A stretch of 61,899 bases of DNA from Teichococcus coralli (GCF_009829925.1 NZ_SNVJ01000008.1:164925-226823), one strand, 5' to 3'. Positions 8,228 to 18,789 are shown, counted from the first letter of the stretch. The notes: generated by a model from the sequence alone, not told the origin. Translations and numbers: made by a program.

Positions 8228-9316
8228 TCAGCCGCCGGTCAGGCGGCCCCCCGTCAGCGGCTGCGGCGCGCCGGTCGTGCCGGGATAGGTGAGCGGCAGC
8301 CCGCGCAGCACCCGCGCCGCCAGGATGCCGAAGGCCTGCGCCTCCAGCGCATCCCCATCCCAGCCCGCGACCTCGACGGGACGCAGCGGCTCCGGCAGCG
8401 CGCAGGCCAGCGCCCGCATCAGCGCCGGATTGCGGCGCCCGCCGCCGCCCACCAGCCATTGCACCGGCGGGTCGGGAAAGTGCCGCGCCGCGGCGGCCAC
8501 GGCGCAGGCGCAGAAGGCCACCAGCGTCGCCGCACCGTCGGCGGGGGAAAGCTCCGCCGCGCCGGCATCGCGCAGCGCCCGGTCGAAGTCGAGCCGGTCC
8601 AGCGACTTGGGTGGCGGAGCCTCGAGGTAAGGGTGCGCCAGCAGCCGCGCCATCACGGCGCCGTCCGGCAGGCCCGCCAGCGCCAGGCGCCCGTCCTTGT
8701 CGTAGTCGGCGCCGGTCGAGCGCCGCGCCCAGTCGTCCAGCGGGCCGTTGGCCGGCCCGGTGTCGAAGGCCAGCAGCCGGTGGTCGCTACCGATCCAGGT
8801 GACGTTGCCCACCCCGCCGAGGTTCAGGATGACCAGCGGCTTCGGAAGCTGCGCCGCCACCACCGCATGGGCGATCGGCACCAGCGGCGCCCCCTGCCCG
8901 CCGGCCGCCACGTCGGCGCTGCGGAAGTCATGGGCGACCCGCGTGCCGGTCGCACGCGCCAGCATCGCGGCGTCGCCGATCTGCCAGGTGCGGCCCTCGC
9001 CGGGGCGGCCGGCCACCGGCCGGTGCAGGATCGTCTGCCCGTGGAAGCCGATCAGGTCCGCCTCCAGCCCAAGCTTGACCACCGCCTCCACATGCCGCTC
9101 CGTCAGGCGGCGCTCGCAGTCCTTCAGGAAAGGGTCGTCCGGCGGCAGGCCTTCGGCCAGGTCCAGCAGCTTGCGCAGGTCCCGCCGCAGTTCCGCATCG
9201 TAAGGCAGGGTGAGGCTTGGCCCGATCCGCCCGATCTGGTCTCCGTCCGTCTCCAACCACGCGGCATCCACGCCATCCAGCGAGGTCCCGCTCATCAGCC
9301 CAATGGTTCGCAGCAT
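8228..9316 (-). CDS. anmK: Anhydro-N-acetylmuramic acid kinase AnmK
   Basis: 362-residue sugar kinase that converts 1,6-anhydro-MurNAc plus ATP to MurNAc-6-phosphate during peptidoglycan recycling. The N-terminus [19 protein letters not shown] is diagnostic; [30 protein letters not shown] and [12 protein letters not shown] (actin-like ATPase fold) follow in order. ATG 9316 is preferred to a GTG two codons upstream. It is divergent from tyrS, with about 65 bp between the starts. Length is normal. Confidence 0.95.
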   Translation of the reverse strand: MLRTIGLMSGTSLDGVDAAWLETDGDQIGRIGPSLTLPYDAELRRDLRKLLDLAEGLPPDDPFLKDCERRLTERHVEAVVKLGLEADLIGFHGQTILHRPVAGRPGEGRTWQIGDAAMLARATGTRVAHDFRSADVAAGGQGAPLVPIAHAVVAAQLPKPLVILNLGGVGNVTWIGSDHRLLAFDTGPANGPLDDWARRSTGADYDKDGRLALAGLPDGAVMARLLAHPYLEAPPPKSLDRLDFDRALRDAGAAELSPADGAATLVAFCACAVAAAARHFPDPPVQWLVGGGGRRNPALMRALACALPEPLRPVEVAGWDGDALEAQAFGILAARVLRGLPLTYPGTTGAPQPLTGGRLTGG

Positions 9317-9381
9317 CCCCACACTGTGCTAGGGGCGCAGCCTGGGGGGAAGCCCCCGCCCCGAAGCGGATACGGACGACG

Positions 9382-10608
9382 ATGGACGAATTCCTGCACA
9401 TCGCGCGCGAGCGCGGCTACATCCACCAGGTGACGGACGAGGCGGCGCTGGCCGCGCGGATGAAGCAGGGCGTCCTTCCGGCCTATATCGGCTTCGACTG
9501 CACGGCGGACAGCCTGCATGTCGGCAGCCTCATGCAAATCATGATCCTGCGCCTGCTGCAGCGCACCGGTCACAAGCCCGTGGTGCTGATGGGCGGCGGC
9601 ACCAGCAAGGTGGGCGACCCTTCCTTCCGCGACGAGGCCCGCCCGCTGCTGACCGACGCGCAGATCGAGATCAACAAGGCCGGCATCCGCAAGGTCTTCG
9701 ACGCCTTCCTGAGCTTCGGCGACGGCCCCACCGGCGCCATAATGGTGGACAACGCGGACTGGCTGGACAGGCTGCTCTACATCCCCTTCCTGCGCGAGGT
9801 CGGGCGCCACTTCAGCGTCAACCGCATGCTGTCCATGGACAGCGTGAAGCAGCGGCTGGAGCGGGAGCAATCCTTCTCCTTTCTCGAATTCAACTACATG
9901 CTGCTGCAGGGCTACGACTTCCTGGAGCTGTTCCGCCGCCACGGCGTGGCGCTTCAGCTCGGCGGCTCCGACCAGTGGGGCAACATCATCATGGGCGCCG
10001 ACCTGGTGCGGCGCATGGAGGGCCAGGAGGCCTTCGGCGTCACCACGCCGCTGCTGACCACCGCCTCCGGCGCCAAGATGGGCAAGACCGCCGCCGGCGC
10101 CGTCTGGCTCAACGCCGAGAAGCTCTCGCCCTATGACTACTGGCAGTTCTGGCGCAACGCCGAGGATGCCGATGTCGGCCGCTTCCTCGCCCTCTTCACC
10201 GAGCTGCCGATGGACGAGGTGCGGCGGCTCGGCGCCCTGGCCGGCTCGGAGGTGAACGAGGCCAAGAAGGTTCTGGCGACCGAGGCGACAGCCCTGCTGC
10301 ACGGCCGCGCCGCCGCCGGGCAGGCCGCCGAGACCGCCCGCCGCGCCTTCGAGGAGGGCCAGGCCGCCGAAACCCTGCCCGCCATCAGCGCCGCCCTCCC
10401 GGCGCCGCTGATCGACCTCGCCGTGCAGGCTGGCTTCGCCGGCAGCAAGGGCGAGGCCCGCCGCCTCGTCCGGCAGAATGGCCTGCGGCTGAACGATGAG
10501 CCGGTGAGCGACGAGACGCGCAGCGTCACCGAGGCCGACCTGCGCGACGGCGCGGCGAAGCTCTCGGCCGGCCGCAAGCGGCACGTGCTGGTGCGCCCGG
10601 CCGGCTGA
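9382..10608 (+). CDS. tyrS: Tyrosyl-tRNA synthetase
   Basis: 408-residue class I aminoacyl-tRNA synthetase charging tRNA-Tyr. The HIGH-like motif is in [17 protein letters not shown] is the tyrosine/ATP pocket, and the KMSKS-like loop is [16 protein letters not shown]-terminal S4-like RNA-binding domain ([18 protein letters not shown]) ends the protein. The start at 9382 gives the canonical N-terminus; the frame upstream of it overlaps anmK and is spurious. Pairing with anmK is common in alphaproteobacteria. Confidence 0.97.
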   Translation: MDEFLHIARERGYIHQVTDEAALAARMKQGVLPAYIGFDCTADSLHVGSLMQIMILRLLQRTGHKPVVLMGGGTSKVGDPSFRDEARPLLTDAQIEINKAGIRKVFDAFLSFGDGPTGAIMVDNADWLDRLLYIPFLREVGRHFSVNRMLSMDSVKQRLEREQSFSFLEFNYMLLQGYDFLELFRRHGVALQLGGSDQWGNIIMGADLVRRMEGQEAFGVTTPLLTTASGAKMGKTAAGAVWLNAEKLSPYDYWQFWRNAEDADVGRFLALFTELPMDEVRRLGALAGSEVNEAKKVLATEATALLHGRAAAGQAAETARRAFEEGQAAETLPAISAALPAPLIDLAVQAGFAGSKGEARRLVRQNGLRLNDEPVSDETRSVTEADLRDGAAKLSAGRKRHVLVRPAG

Positions 10609-10676
10609 GCGGCGGCCTGGCGGGGCGGGCGCGGCAGGGGCATCCTGCCCGGCCGCCTTCGCCACGGAGACGACGC

Positions 10677-11084
10677 ATGCCGCGCCTCATCCTGCCCCTT
10701 CGCGTCCTACCCATTTGCCTGCTGCTCGGCGCCTGCGCCGGCTGCCCGGGCGGCCAGACCCCCGCCACCGTGGCGGAGCTGTTCTTCGGCCGCTCGGTGC
10801 CGGGCGGCGGCACCGTCGGCGAGGCGGAGTGGGACGCCTTCCTGGCCGACACCGTGACACCCGCCTTCCCCCAAGGCCTCACCGTGCAGGACGCGCAGGG
10901 CCAATGGCGCGGCGCCGATGGCGAGGTGGTGCGCGAGCCGGCCAAGCGCCTGCTGCTGGTCCTGCCCGAAACCTCTGCCGACCGCGCCGACGCGCGGGTT
11001 GCGCCGCTGGCGGAGAACTATCGCGCCCGCTTCCGGCAGGAGAGCGTGCTGCGGCTGCAACACGCGGCCTGCGTGGCCTTCTGA
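10677..11084 (+). CDS. DUF3574 family putative lipoprotein
   Basis: 135-residue exported protein. A hydrophobic leader ends in a lipobox (CLLLGAC), so it is probably lipid-anchored in the envelope. The mature part has ELFFGRSVPGGGTVGEAEWDAFL and DAQGQWRGADG, typical of DUF3574. The family has no established function. CACGGAGACG precedes the ATG. It converges on the AsmA-like gene with only 10 bp between the stops. Confidence 0.8.
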   Translation: MPRLILPLRVLPICLLLGACAGCPGGQTPATVAELFFGRSVPGGGTVGEAEWDAFLADTVTPAFPQGLTVQDAQGQWRGADGEVVREPAKRLLLVLPETSADRADARVAPLAENYRARFRQESVLRLQHAACVAF

Positions 11085-11094
11085 GGCGCCGGCC

Positions 11095-14000
11095 TCAGGG
11101 CGCCGGTGCCGTGCCGCCGCCGAACAACCCGCGCAGGAAGCCTGGCGTCAGCGCGGCCAGCGGGTTCACCGTCACCGCCGGGTCCTGCACCGGGCCGCGC
11201 ATGCGCCAGGTGGCGGCGAACAGCCCCCCTCCCTGCTCCGGGCTGAACAGCTTGCCGAGCAGCGGGATGCGCCCGAGCAGCGTGTTCAGCGCATAGGCGG
11301 GAACGATGGTGCCCTCCAGGTCGATGACCCGGCTGCGCCGGAGGATGGTGCCCTTGGCCGTCACCCCGAGGGAGGCGGAAAAGGCGCGCGCCTCCCGTAG
11401 CGCCAGCGCCTCGGGTGTCAGCGTGAAGGGCGCCACCAGCCGGGAGAAGCTCAGCCCCGGCCCACGCACCGCGTCCACCACGCCATATACCGTCAGCGCC
11501 TGCAGCAGCTTGCCCACGCCCGCGGCCTCCTGGATCGTGAAATCCGACATCTCCGCCGTGCCGCTCAGCGGCGCGCCCGGCGCGTTGCTGGCCCAGTGGC
11601 CGTTCACCGAAAGCCTGCCGCCCTGCACCTGCCTCAGCACGTCGAAGGCCTGTAGCAGGGCCCCGGCATCCTCCGCGTTCAGCTGCAGGTCGCGCCCCTG
11701 CCCACGCGGCACGATGGTGAGGTCGAAGCCGCTGCCGGGCGCCGTCAGGCCCGAGAAGCGGGCCTCCCGCAGCACGCCGCGGCCATCGGCGGCGGCGCGG
11801 CCCTGCACCGTGCCCAGGCTCCGCCCTTCGCCCAGCAGCACATGGTCGAAGCGCCCGTCCAGCATCACCGGCGCGCTGTCGCCCGAGGCGGCGCCGCCCT
11901 TGTCGTCCGGCTCCGCCAGCAGCGGGCCGAGGTCCAGCGCGGGGCCGGAGAGGCGGAACCGCCAGGGCGCGCCCGGCTGCGCGGGCGGCCGCATCTCCGC
12001 GGCGAAGCGGCCGGCGAAGATCCGCGCCTCGTTCAATTCAACCCGCTCCAGCCTGCTCTGCGGCCCGAAGGCAACCTTGCCCCGCGCCCGGAGGTCCGGA
12101 GCTTCCACCTGGAAGCTCTCCACCGCGCGCAGCGAGTCCTCGGCGATCCGCAGCTCGGCCTGGGCCGAAGCGGCCTGGCGGGGCGCCTTCCGCCAGGCCA
12201 GCGCGGAAAGGGCCATGCGGCTGTCCCTGAGGTCGGCCGCGAGGCGCACCCGCGTCTCACCGTCCCGCCGCTTCTCCATCACCGCCTGAACGCCGACCGG
12301 CCCTTCAACGAAACCCTCCAGGTCCAGCCCGAATTCCGCGATCCTGGAGGCGTCCGGGCGCGCGTCCGCGCGGATGCGCTCGACCACCTGGCTGGCCGGG
12401 CCCGGGCGGAGATCCATCTCGACGGCGAGCTGCGTCGGGATGCCGTCGAGCAGCGCCTCGCCGTTGGCCCGCAGGCGGCTGTTGTCCACCGTCAGGCTCG
12501 CGGTGCCATGGTCGAGCGGCTTGCCGACAACCACGTCGGAGAGATGGAACTGCGAGAGCTGCGCCTGGAGGTTCACCCGCAGCACCTCGGACGGGATGTC
12601 CTCCAGCAGCGGAAAGGCCAAATGGAGGCGGCCGTCGAGCTGGCCCGAGGGATTCTTCAGGTCCAGCGGGCGGCGTTCGAACAGCTTCAGGCGGGGATGC
12701 TTGATCAGGGCCACCGCCTGGGCCACCGGCCCGCGCAGCCGGGCATCGATGTCCGCCTGCTCGTCATGCGTGTCGAGCGCGGAGAAGCGGATGGTGGCGC
12801 CCGGGCTGTTCAGCGCCGTGCCGGCCTGCCGCGCCGCGGCGACCTGGATGGTGATCTCCTTCAGGCCGAACTGCGCCGTCGCCTGCACCGCTTCCAGCGG
12901 CGCGATCGGCCGCAGCCAGTGCACCACGCCATTCTCCAGCTGCAGCGTCCCGCTCAGGTCGGTGACCTGCAGCCCCGAGAGGTCGGCCGCCGACTCCGCC
13001 CGGAGCGCGAAGCGGCCCTCGTGCAAGGTGCCGGCGGTCACGTTCTCCACGATCCACTTGCGGGCGCCGCGCACGATGTCCGGCGGCCAATAGGTGCCGA
13101 GCTCGCCGGCCTGGACCTGGTCAAGGCCCAGCTCCAGGCTGGCGCGCCAGCGGTCGTCCCGCAGCGCGGCCTGGCCCGAGGCGGTCAGCACCGGTGCCGG
13201 GAGGGCCGCGGCGCCCGCCGTGGCCGGCGCCAGCGCCACGCGAAGGCGGCTCAGCTCCAGCGCCGCCGGCGTGCCGCGGGCCGAAAGGTCGAGGGCGGCG
13301 AAGGCGATCCGGTGCCCGGCCGCGCGGAAGCTGCCTGGCCCGCCATGCAAGGCGAGCCCGAGCCGCGGGGTGGCCTGCGGCGCGCCGGCGTCGAAGCGGC
13401 CCGAGACGTCCAGCGCGATCGAGCCGTCGAACAGCGCCAGCGGCGCGAGGGCCGGCAGCAGGGCGGCGAGCCGCGCGGGCTCCAGCCCCGGCAGCGAGAG
13501 CGTGCCCTCCAGCACCGGTCCTTCCCCGAGGATGCTGGCGGCGAGGCGCACCGGCACGACCGGTCCGGCACCCGGCAGCCGCAGAGACGCCTTCCCCTCG
13601 CCGTCCACCCGGTCGCCCCCCGCGCTGCGCCGCAACGTCAGCGAGACATCCTCCAGCCGCCAGGTCAGGCCGAGCTGGTGGTCGAGAATGGTGAGCTGCC
13701 CGTCGGCGATGTCGATCCGCCGCAGCACTCCCCAGGGCGTATCCCGCGCCTCGCGCCCCAGCAGGCGCCGCAGCACGAGGCCGCCCTCCTCGTCCGATTC
13801 GGGCTGGGAGGGCGCCGGCGAAGGCCGCCCCATCGCCAGCGAGAGCGCGCCGTCGGCCCCGCGCTCCAGCACGATGGTGGGGCGCTGCACCGCCACCGTG
13901 ATCGGAGCCACTTCCCCACGCAGCAGCCAGCCCGGCGACAGGGTGACGACGGCATCGGGCAGCCTCTGCCGCACTGTGCCCGCCAGGTCGCGCAGTTCCA

Positions 14001-14271
14001 GGCCGCCGATGCGCAGTTCAAGCGGCGAGCCATGGCCTTCGTGAAAGCCTTCCCAGGCCAGCGCGACGTCGCCCACCCGCAAGCCAGGCGCCAGCGACTC
14101 CACCGCGCCGCTGCGCATCAGAAGGTCGGCCACGGCGGGCAGGTGCAGCGGGCCCTGCGCCAGCCGCCAGGCCAGCGCGGCGGCGCCCAGGCCCGCCAGC
14201 AAGCCGAGCGCCAGCACCATGCGGCCCAGCAGCCGCGCCAGGCGGAGGGCTTGACGGCTCACGCGGCGCAT
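11095..14271 (-). CDS. YhdP/AsmA-like envelope protein (DUF3971 type)
   Basis: 1058-residue protein with one N-terminal membrane anchor (residues about 13-35) and a long beta-rich periplasmic part of the AsmA/YhdP/TamB type. The C-terminal region (STAEMSDFTIQEAAGVGKLL, GLSFSRLVAPFTL, RIPLLGKLF) resembles the AsmA-like C-terminal domain of YhdP-class proteins. Such proteins are thought to bridge the inner and outer membranes and move phospholipid. It is divergent from glnE with a 17-bp gap, so the promoters overlap or lie within the coding ends. A second AsmA-family gene is at 39089. Confidence 0.82.
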   Translation of the reverse strand: MRRVSRQALRLARLLGRMVLALGLLAGLGAAALAWRLAQGPLHLPAVADLLMRSGAVESLAPGLRVGDVALAWEGFHEGHGSPLELRIGGLELRDLAGTVRQRLPDAVVTLSPGWLLRGEVAPITVAVQRPTIVLERGADGALSLAMGRPSPAPSQPESDEEGGLVLRRLLGREARDTPWGVLRRIDIADGQLTILDHQLGLTWRLEDVSLTLRRSAGGDRVDGEGKASLRLPGAGPVVPVRLAASILGEGPVLEGTLSLPGLEPARLAALLPALAPLALFDGSIALDVSGRFDAGAPQATPRLGLALHGGPGSFRAAGHRIAFAALDLSARGTPAALELSRLRVALAPATAGAAALPAPVLTASGQAALRDDRWRASLELGLDQVQAGELGTYWPPDIVRGARKWIVENVTAGTLHEGRFALRAESAADLSGLQVTDLSGTLQLENGVVHWLRPIAPLEAVQATAQFGLKEITIQVAAARQAGTALNSPGATIRFSALDTHDEQADIDARLRGPVAQAVALIKHPRLKLFERRPLDLKNPSGQLDGRLHLAFPLLEDIPSEVLRVNLQAQLSQFHLSDVVVGKPLDHGTASLTVDNSRLRANGEALLDGIPTQLAVEMDLRPGPASQVVERIRADARPDASRIAEFGLDLEGFVEGPVGVQAVMEKRRDGETRVRLAADLRDSRMALSALAWRKAPRQAASAQAELRIAEDSLRAVESFQVEAPDLRARGKVAFGPQSRLERVELNEARIFAGRFAAEMRPPAQPGAPWRFRLSGPALDLGPLLAEPDDKGGAASGDSAPVMLDGRFDHVLLGEGRSLGTVQGRAAADGRGVLREARFSGLTAPGSGFDLTIVPRGQGRDLQLNAEDAGALLQAFDVLRQVQGGRLSVNGHWASNAPGAPLSGTAEMSDFTIQEAAGVGKLLQALTVYGVVDAVRGPGLSFSRLVAPFTLTPEALALREARAFSASLGVTAKGTILRRSRVIDLEGTIVPAYALNTLLGRIPLLGKLFSPEQGGGLFAATWRMRGPVQDPAVTVNPLAALTPGFLRGLFGGGTAPAP

Positions 14272-14288
14272 GGGTTCGCTGCCTGGCC

Positions 14289-17246
14289 ATGAGCGACATC
14301 CAGCGCCGTCCTCCGCCGCCCTTCGACCATGCCGCAGCGCGGCATCTGACCGACGCCTTCGCGCAACGTGGCGCCGCCGAGCAGGCCTACGCCGCCACCG
14401 CCGAGGGCCGGGCGTTGCTCGGCGCCCTGGGCGGCCACAGCGCCTACCTGGCCGGTCTGGCGGAGCGGGAAAGCGCCACGCTGCTGCGCTTCGCCACGCG
14501 CGGCGCGGACGCCGCCTTCGACCTCGCGCTCGACCCGCTCTGCCGCGCCGACCCGGCGGCCGCCCGACCGGCCGTGGCGGCCCTGCTGCGGCAGGCCAAG
14601 CGGCAGGCGGCGCTGGTCATCGCGGCCGCCGACCTTTCGGGGCTCTGGCCGCTGGACCGGGTCACCGGCGCGTTGTCCGCCCTGGCCGAGGCTGCGATCG
14701 ACTACGCCTGCGCCCATCTGCTGCGTGAGGCGGCGGATCGGGGGGAGTTGCGGCTGCCGCGCGCCAGCGCGCGTGACCCGCGCGCGGTCGCGCGCGGCTC
14801 GGGACTGGCCATTCTTGGCATGGGCAAGCTGGGCGGACGCGAACTCAACTATTCCTCCGACATCGACCTGATGGTGCTCTACGAGCCGACCGCCGCAGCC
14901 TACCACGCCGAGCGGGCCGGCGCGCTCTATGTCCGCATCGCACGTGACCTCGTGCGGCTTATGGAGGAGCGAACGGCCGACGGCTACGCCTTCCGCACCG
15001 ACCTCCGGCTGCGGCCGGATCCGGCGGCGACGCCGCTCGCCGTCAGCATCCCGACCGCCATCTCCTACTACGAATCGCTCGGGCAGAACTGGGAGCGGGC
15101 GGCGATGATCAAGGCGCGCCCGGTCGGCGGCGACCGCGCGCTGGGCGACCACTTCCTGACCGAGATCCGCCCCTTCGTCTGGCGGCGGCACCTCGACTTC
15201 GCGATGATCGCCGACATCCACGCGATCAAGCGGCAGATCCACGCGGCGCATGGCGCGAAGGGAGCGCATGCCCAGGTCCAGGTGGCCGGGCACGACGTGA
15301 AGCTCGGCCGCGGCGGCATTCGCGAGATCGAGTTCACCACCCAGGTGCTGCAACTGATCTGGGCCGGGCGCGACCCGACGCTGCGCGACCCGACCACGCT
15401 TGGCGCCCTCGCCGCCCTGGCCGGCGCCGGCCGGCTCGATCGCCGCGCCGCCGCCGACCTGGCCGACGCCTACACCTTCCTGCGCGACGTCGAGCACCGG
15501 CTGCAGATGGTGGCCGACCGGCAGACCCAGCGCCTGCCCGAGGATGAGGAAGGGCTAGCGCGCATCGCCAGCTTCATGGGCTTCGCCGACGCCGCGGCCT
15601 TCAGCGCCGCCCTGACCGGCCAGCTCAACCGCGTCGAGCAGCACTACGCGCAGATGTTCGAGCGGGCGCCGGCGCTCAGCGCGCCTCCCGCCGGGGGGCA
15701 ACTCGGCGGCAGCCTCGTCTTCACCGGCGCCCGCGAGGATCCGGAAACGCTGCAGACCCTCGCCGCCATGGGCTTCGCCGACCCGGCGCATGTGGCGGGG
15801 CTGGTGCGCGGATGGCACCATGGCCGCACCCGCTCCACCCGCAGCGAGCGGGCGCGGGAACTGCTCACCCTCCTGATGCCGGCGCTGCTCGGCGCCTTCG
15901 CCGCCCAGCGGGAGCCTGACATGGCGCTGGCGCGGTTCGACGGCATCCTCTCCCGCCTTCCCGCCGGGGTGCACATGCTCTCGCTGTTCCACCGCAACCC
16001 GGCGCTGCTGCAGCGGGTGGCCGGCATTCTCGGCGCGGCGCCCGCGCTGGCCAACCATCTCGCCCACACGCCCGGCTCGCTGGACGGGCTGCTCGCCGGC
16101 AGCGGCCCTGGCAGCGCGGCCACCGTGCTTCCGGCGCTGCTGAAATCCGCCCGCCACTTCGAGGAGGCGCTGGAGGGCGCCCGCCGGCTGGTGACCGAGG
16201 GCAAGTTCGAGATCGACGCCGCCGCGTTGGAGGGGGTGCTGGATGCCGATGCGGCCGGCCTCGCCCGCAGCGAACTCGCCGACGCCGCCATCGGCCACCT
16301 GCTGCCGCATGTCACCGGCGACTTCGCCGAGCGCTTCGGCAAGGTGAAGGGCGGCGCCTTCGCCGTGGTCGCACTGGGCAAGCTGGGTGGGCGGGAGATG
16401 CTGCCCGGCTCCGACCTCGACCTGGTGCTGATCTACGACCACCCGGAGGATGCCGAGGAAAGCCGCGGTGGCCGCCGCGCGCTGCCGCCCAGCGTCTATT
16501 TCGGCCGCCTGGCGCAGCAGGTGGTGGCCGCCATCACCACGCCGGGGGCGGAGGGCAAGCTCTACGAGGTGGACATGCGGCTGCGCCCCTCGGGCAACAA
16601 GGGGCCCGTGGCGACCTCCCTCTCCAGCTTCACGCGCTACCATCAGGAGAGTGCCTGGACCTGGGAGCGCATGGCCCTCACCCGCGCCCGTTGCGTCGCC
16701 GGCCCGCCCGCGCTGCGGCGGCGGATCTCCGGCGCCATCCGCGCCGCCATCCTGCAGCGTTCCGGGGAGGCCGCGCTCGCGGATGCCACCGCCATGCGCC
16801 TGCGGATGCTGCGCGAACTGCCGGCCGAGGGGCCGTGGGACATCAAGGCCATGCCCGGCGGGCTGGTGGAGGTCGAGTTCATCGCCCAGGCCCTGCAACT
16901 CGCCCATGCGCACCGGCATCCCGCCATCCTGGCGCCGACCACCCGTCTCGCCCTGGCCAATCTCGGCAAGGCGCGCATCCTGCCACGGGAGGAGATGGAG
17001 GCGCTGATCGCCGCGGACCGGCTCTGGCGCACCACGCTCGGGATGCTGCGGCTGACGGTGGGCCGCTGGCGGGAGGACGCCCTGCCCGCCCCCACGGCCG
17101 CCGCGCTGCTGCGGGCCACCGCGCGGCTGCTCGGGCAGGGCGCCGTTGACGTCCCGGCCTTCCGGCAACAGATGCGAACGCAGGCGGAGCAGGTCCGCGC
17201 GATCTTCGAGCGGCGCCTGGGCCCCCTGGTTGGAGGCAATGGATGA
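14289..17246 (+). CDS. glnE: Bifunctional glutamine synthetase adenylyltransferase/deadenylase
   Basis: 985-residue two-headed nucleotidyltransferase that adenylylates and de-adenylylates glutamine synthetase in response to PII. The first catalytic half has GMGKLGGRELNYSSDIDLMV (about residue 180) and the second has ALGKLGGREMLPGSDLDLVL (about residue 695); each G-G-x(n)-DxD is a polymerase-beta-type site. Each half carries its helical partner domain (GGIREIEF in the first, GGLVEVEF in the second). The ATG of bcp overlaps its stop, indicating a glnE-bcp operon. Confidence 0.97.
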   Translation: MSDIQRRPPPPFDHAAARHLTDAFAQRGAAEQAYAATAEGRALLGALGGHSAYLAGLAERESATLLRFATRGADAAFDLALDPLCRADPAAARPAVAALLRQAKRQAALVIAAADLSGLWPLDRVTGALSALAEAAIDYACAHLLREAADRGELRLPRASARDPRAVARGSGLAILGMGKLGGRELNYSSDIDLMVLYEPTAAAYHAERAGALYVRIARDLVRLMEERTADGYAFRTDLRLRPDPAATPLAVSIPTAISYYESLGQNWERAAMIKARPVGGDRALGDHFLTEIRPFVWRRHLDFAMIADIHAIKRQIHAAHGAKGAHAQVQVAGHDVKLGRGGIREIEFTTQVLQLIWAGRDPTLRDPTTLGALAALAGAGRLDRRAAADLADAYTFLRDVEHRLQMVADRQTQRLPEDEEGLARIASFMGFADAAAFSAALTGQLNRVEQHYAQMFERAPALSAPPAGGQLGGSLVFTGAREDPETLQTLAAMGFADPAHVAGLVRGWHHGRTRSTRSERARELLTLLMPALLGAFAAQREPDMALARFDGILSRLPAGVHMLSLFHRNPALLQRVAGILGAAPALANHLAHTPGSLDGLLAGSGPGSAATVLPALLKSARHFEEALEGARRLVTEGKFEIDAAALEGVLDADAAGLARSELADAAIGHLLPHVTGDFAERFGKVKGGAFAVVALGKLGGREMLPGSDLDLVLIYDHPEDAEESRGGRRALPPSVYFGRLAQQVVAAITTPGAEGKLYEVDMRLRPSGNKGPVATSLSSFTRYHQESAWTWERMALTRARCVAGPPALRRRISGAIRAAILQRSGEAALADATAMRLRMLRELPAEGPWDIKAMPGGLVEVEFIAQALQLAHAHRHPAILAPTTRLALANLGKARILPREEMEALIAADRLWRTTLGMLRLTVGRWREDALPAPTAAALLRATARLLGQGAVDVPAFRQQMRTQAEQVRAIFERRLGPLVGGNG

Positions 17247-17710
17247 GCGTTGAGGAAGGTGCCGCGGCACCGGATTTCACCCTGCCGGCGAGCGGCGGGC
17301 GGACGGCTTCGCTGGCCGCCATGAAGGGCAGGCCCTTCGTGCTGTACTTTTATCCCAAGGCCGATACCTCGGGCTGCACCAAGGAGGCGTGCGACTTCCA
17401 GGAGGCCCTTCCCGCCCTGCAGCAGGCGGGGCTGGAGGTGATCGGCGTCTCGCCGGACGCCATGGGGCCGGTCGAGAAGTTCGCCGCCAAGTACGGCCTG
17501 ACCTTCCCCCTGGCCTCCGATGCCGAGAAGCAGGCCGCCGAGGCCTACGGGACCTGGGTGCAGAAGTCGATGTACGGCCGCACCTACATGGGCATGGAGC
17601 GTTCGACCTTCCTGATCGACGGCGAGGGCAAGGTGGCGCGCATCTGGCGCAAGGTGAAGGTTCCCGGCCACGCCCAGGCGGTGATGGAGGCGGCCCGGCA
17701 GCTCCGCTGA
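17243..17710 (+). CDS. bcp: Thioredoxin-dependent peroxiredoxin, BCP/PrxQ type
   Basis: 155-residue cytoplasmic thiol peroxidase. The peroxidatic Cys is C45 and the resolving Cys is C50 in DTSGCTKEACDF, the classic PrxQ/BCP pair five residues apart. It reduces hydrogen peroxide and organic hydroperoxides using thioredoxin. Its ATG overlaps the glnE stop by four bases (17243-17246), so it is translationally coupled. Confidence 0.96.
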   Translation: MSVEEGAAAPDFTLPASGGRTASLAAMKGRPFVLYFYPKADTSGCTKEACDFQEALPALQQAGLEVIGVSPDAMGPVEKFAAKYGLTFPLASDAEKQAAEAYGTWVQKSMYGRTYMGMERSTFLIDGEGKVARIWRKVKVPGHAQAVMEAARQLR

Positions 17711-17715
17711 ACGGA

Positions 17716-17745
17716 AGGGGGGCCGCCCGCGCGGCGTGCCCCCCT
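17716..17745. terminator. GC-rich hairpin between convergent genes
   Basis: An AGGGGGGC/GCCCCCCT stem extended by CGCC/GGCG, with one bulge and a 5-nt loop, between bcp and the convergent yqaA-like gene. It lacks a clear T-run, so termination is inferred from position and stem strength. Confidence 0.55.
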
Positions 17746-17749
17746 GCCC

Positions 17750-18334
17750 TCAGATCAGGCGCAGCGCCGCGAAGCCGGCGATCATCGCCACGGCGACGAC
17801 GCTCGTCAGCAGCGTCAGGCGCCGCTCGATGAAGTTGCGCATCGGTGTGCCGTAGCGGCGCAGCAGCAGCGCCAGCAGGAAGAAGCGGGCGCCGCGCGTC
17901 AGGGCGCTGGTAATCAGGAAGGCCCAGGGATTGAACGCCGCGGCGCCTGCGGCGATGGTGACGATCTTGTAGGGGATCGGCGTCAGGCCCTTGATCAGGA
18001 TGACCGCCGCGCCCCAGCGGTCGAACCAGCCACGGAAGCTTTCCAGCGCGTCCGCGTGCCCATAGGCGGCGAGCACCGGCTGCGCCACGGCCTCGAACAG
18101 GAAATAGCCGATCGCATAGCCCAGCAGCCCGCCCAGCACCGAGGCCACGGTGCAGATCGCCGCGTAGCGCCAGGCTCGCTCGGGGCGGGCGAGGCACATC
18201 GGCACCAGCATGGCGTCCGGCGGCACGGGAAAGAAGCTGCTCTCCGCGAAGGAGACCAGCGCCAGCCAGGTCCCGGCATGCCGGTGGCCGGAAAGGTAGA
18301 GGACACGGTCGTAGAGGGCGCGGAGCATGACCAT
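17750..18334 (-). CDS. DedA/YqaA family membrane protein
   Basis: 194-residue protein with about four to five membrane segments. Motifs FAESSFFPVPPDAMLVP and KGLTPIPYKIVTIAAG are the signature half-repeats of the DedA/SNARE-associated (VTT domain) superfamily, YqaA branch. Family members are linked to lipid flipping and envelope stress; this branch is uncharacterised. A second in-frame ATG at 18328 is an equally possible start. It is divergent from the NIPSNAP gene. Confidence 0.85.
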   Translation of the reverse strand: MVMLRALYDRVLYLSGHRHAGTWLALVSFAESSFFPVPPDAMLVPMCLARPERAWRYAAICTVASVLGGLLGYAIGYFLFEAVAQPVLAAYGHADALESFRGWFDRWGAAVILIKGLTPIPYKIVTIAAGAAAFNPWAFLITSALTRGARFFLLALLLRRYGTPMRNFIERRLTLLTSVVAVAMIAGFAALRLI

Positions 18335-18456
18335 GGCATCTCACGCCCGCTGCGCTGCGGCAAGGGAACAGTGTGGCGCGGCTCGGCGTCGGCCGAAGGC
18401 TTGTTGCTCCCGCCGCCGGGGACCATGCTGCCGCCGCCAAACGAGGGAACGGCCCC

Positions 18457-18789
18457 ATGCTGATCGACCACCGCACCTATACCTGCCGCCCGGGCACGCT
18501 GAAGAAGCAGCTTGAGCTCTACCATGCGTACGGCTGGGCGGCACAGACACGCCATCTCGGAATGCCGGTCGCGTTTCTCACCACCGAGACGGGTGACGTG
18601 AACACCTATGTCCACATCTGGATGTACGAAGATGCCGCCGACCGCGCCAAGCGACGCGCCGGAATGCAGGCGGACCTGGAGTGGATCAGCTATCTCGACC
18701 GGAGCGCCGAGGCGGGCTACCTGCTGAAGCAGGAGAACAAGCTCATGCTTTCCGCCGCTTTCGCGCCGGCGCCGCGCCGCGCAAAGTGA
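18457..18789 (+). CDS. NIPSNAP family protein
   Basis: 110-residue protein with the ferredoxin-like NIPSNAP fold (MLIDHRTYTCRPGTLKKQLELY, YVHIWMYEDAADRAKRRAG, EWISYL). Bacterial members often accompany catabolic genes but have no agreed activity. ATG 18457 is chosen from homology, with GAGGGAA about 10 nt upstream; the frame upstream (from 18373) looks non-coding. Confidence 0.82.
   Translation: MLIDHRTYTCRPGTLKKQLELYHAYGWAAQTRHLGMPVAFLTTETGDVNTYVHIWMYEDAADRAKRRAGMQADLEWISYLDRSAEAGYLLKQENKLMLSAAFAPAPRRAK

Noticed and set aside
11842..14292. 816-codon plus-strand frame opposite the YhdP-like gene
   Set aside because: Low-complexity Arg/Gln/Gly translation; the minus-strand protein has an anchor and AsmA-type domains.
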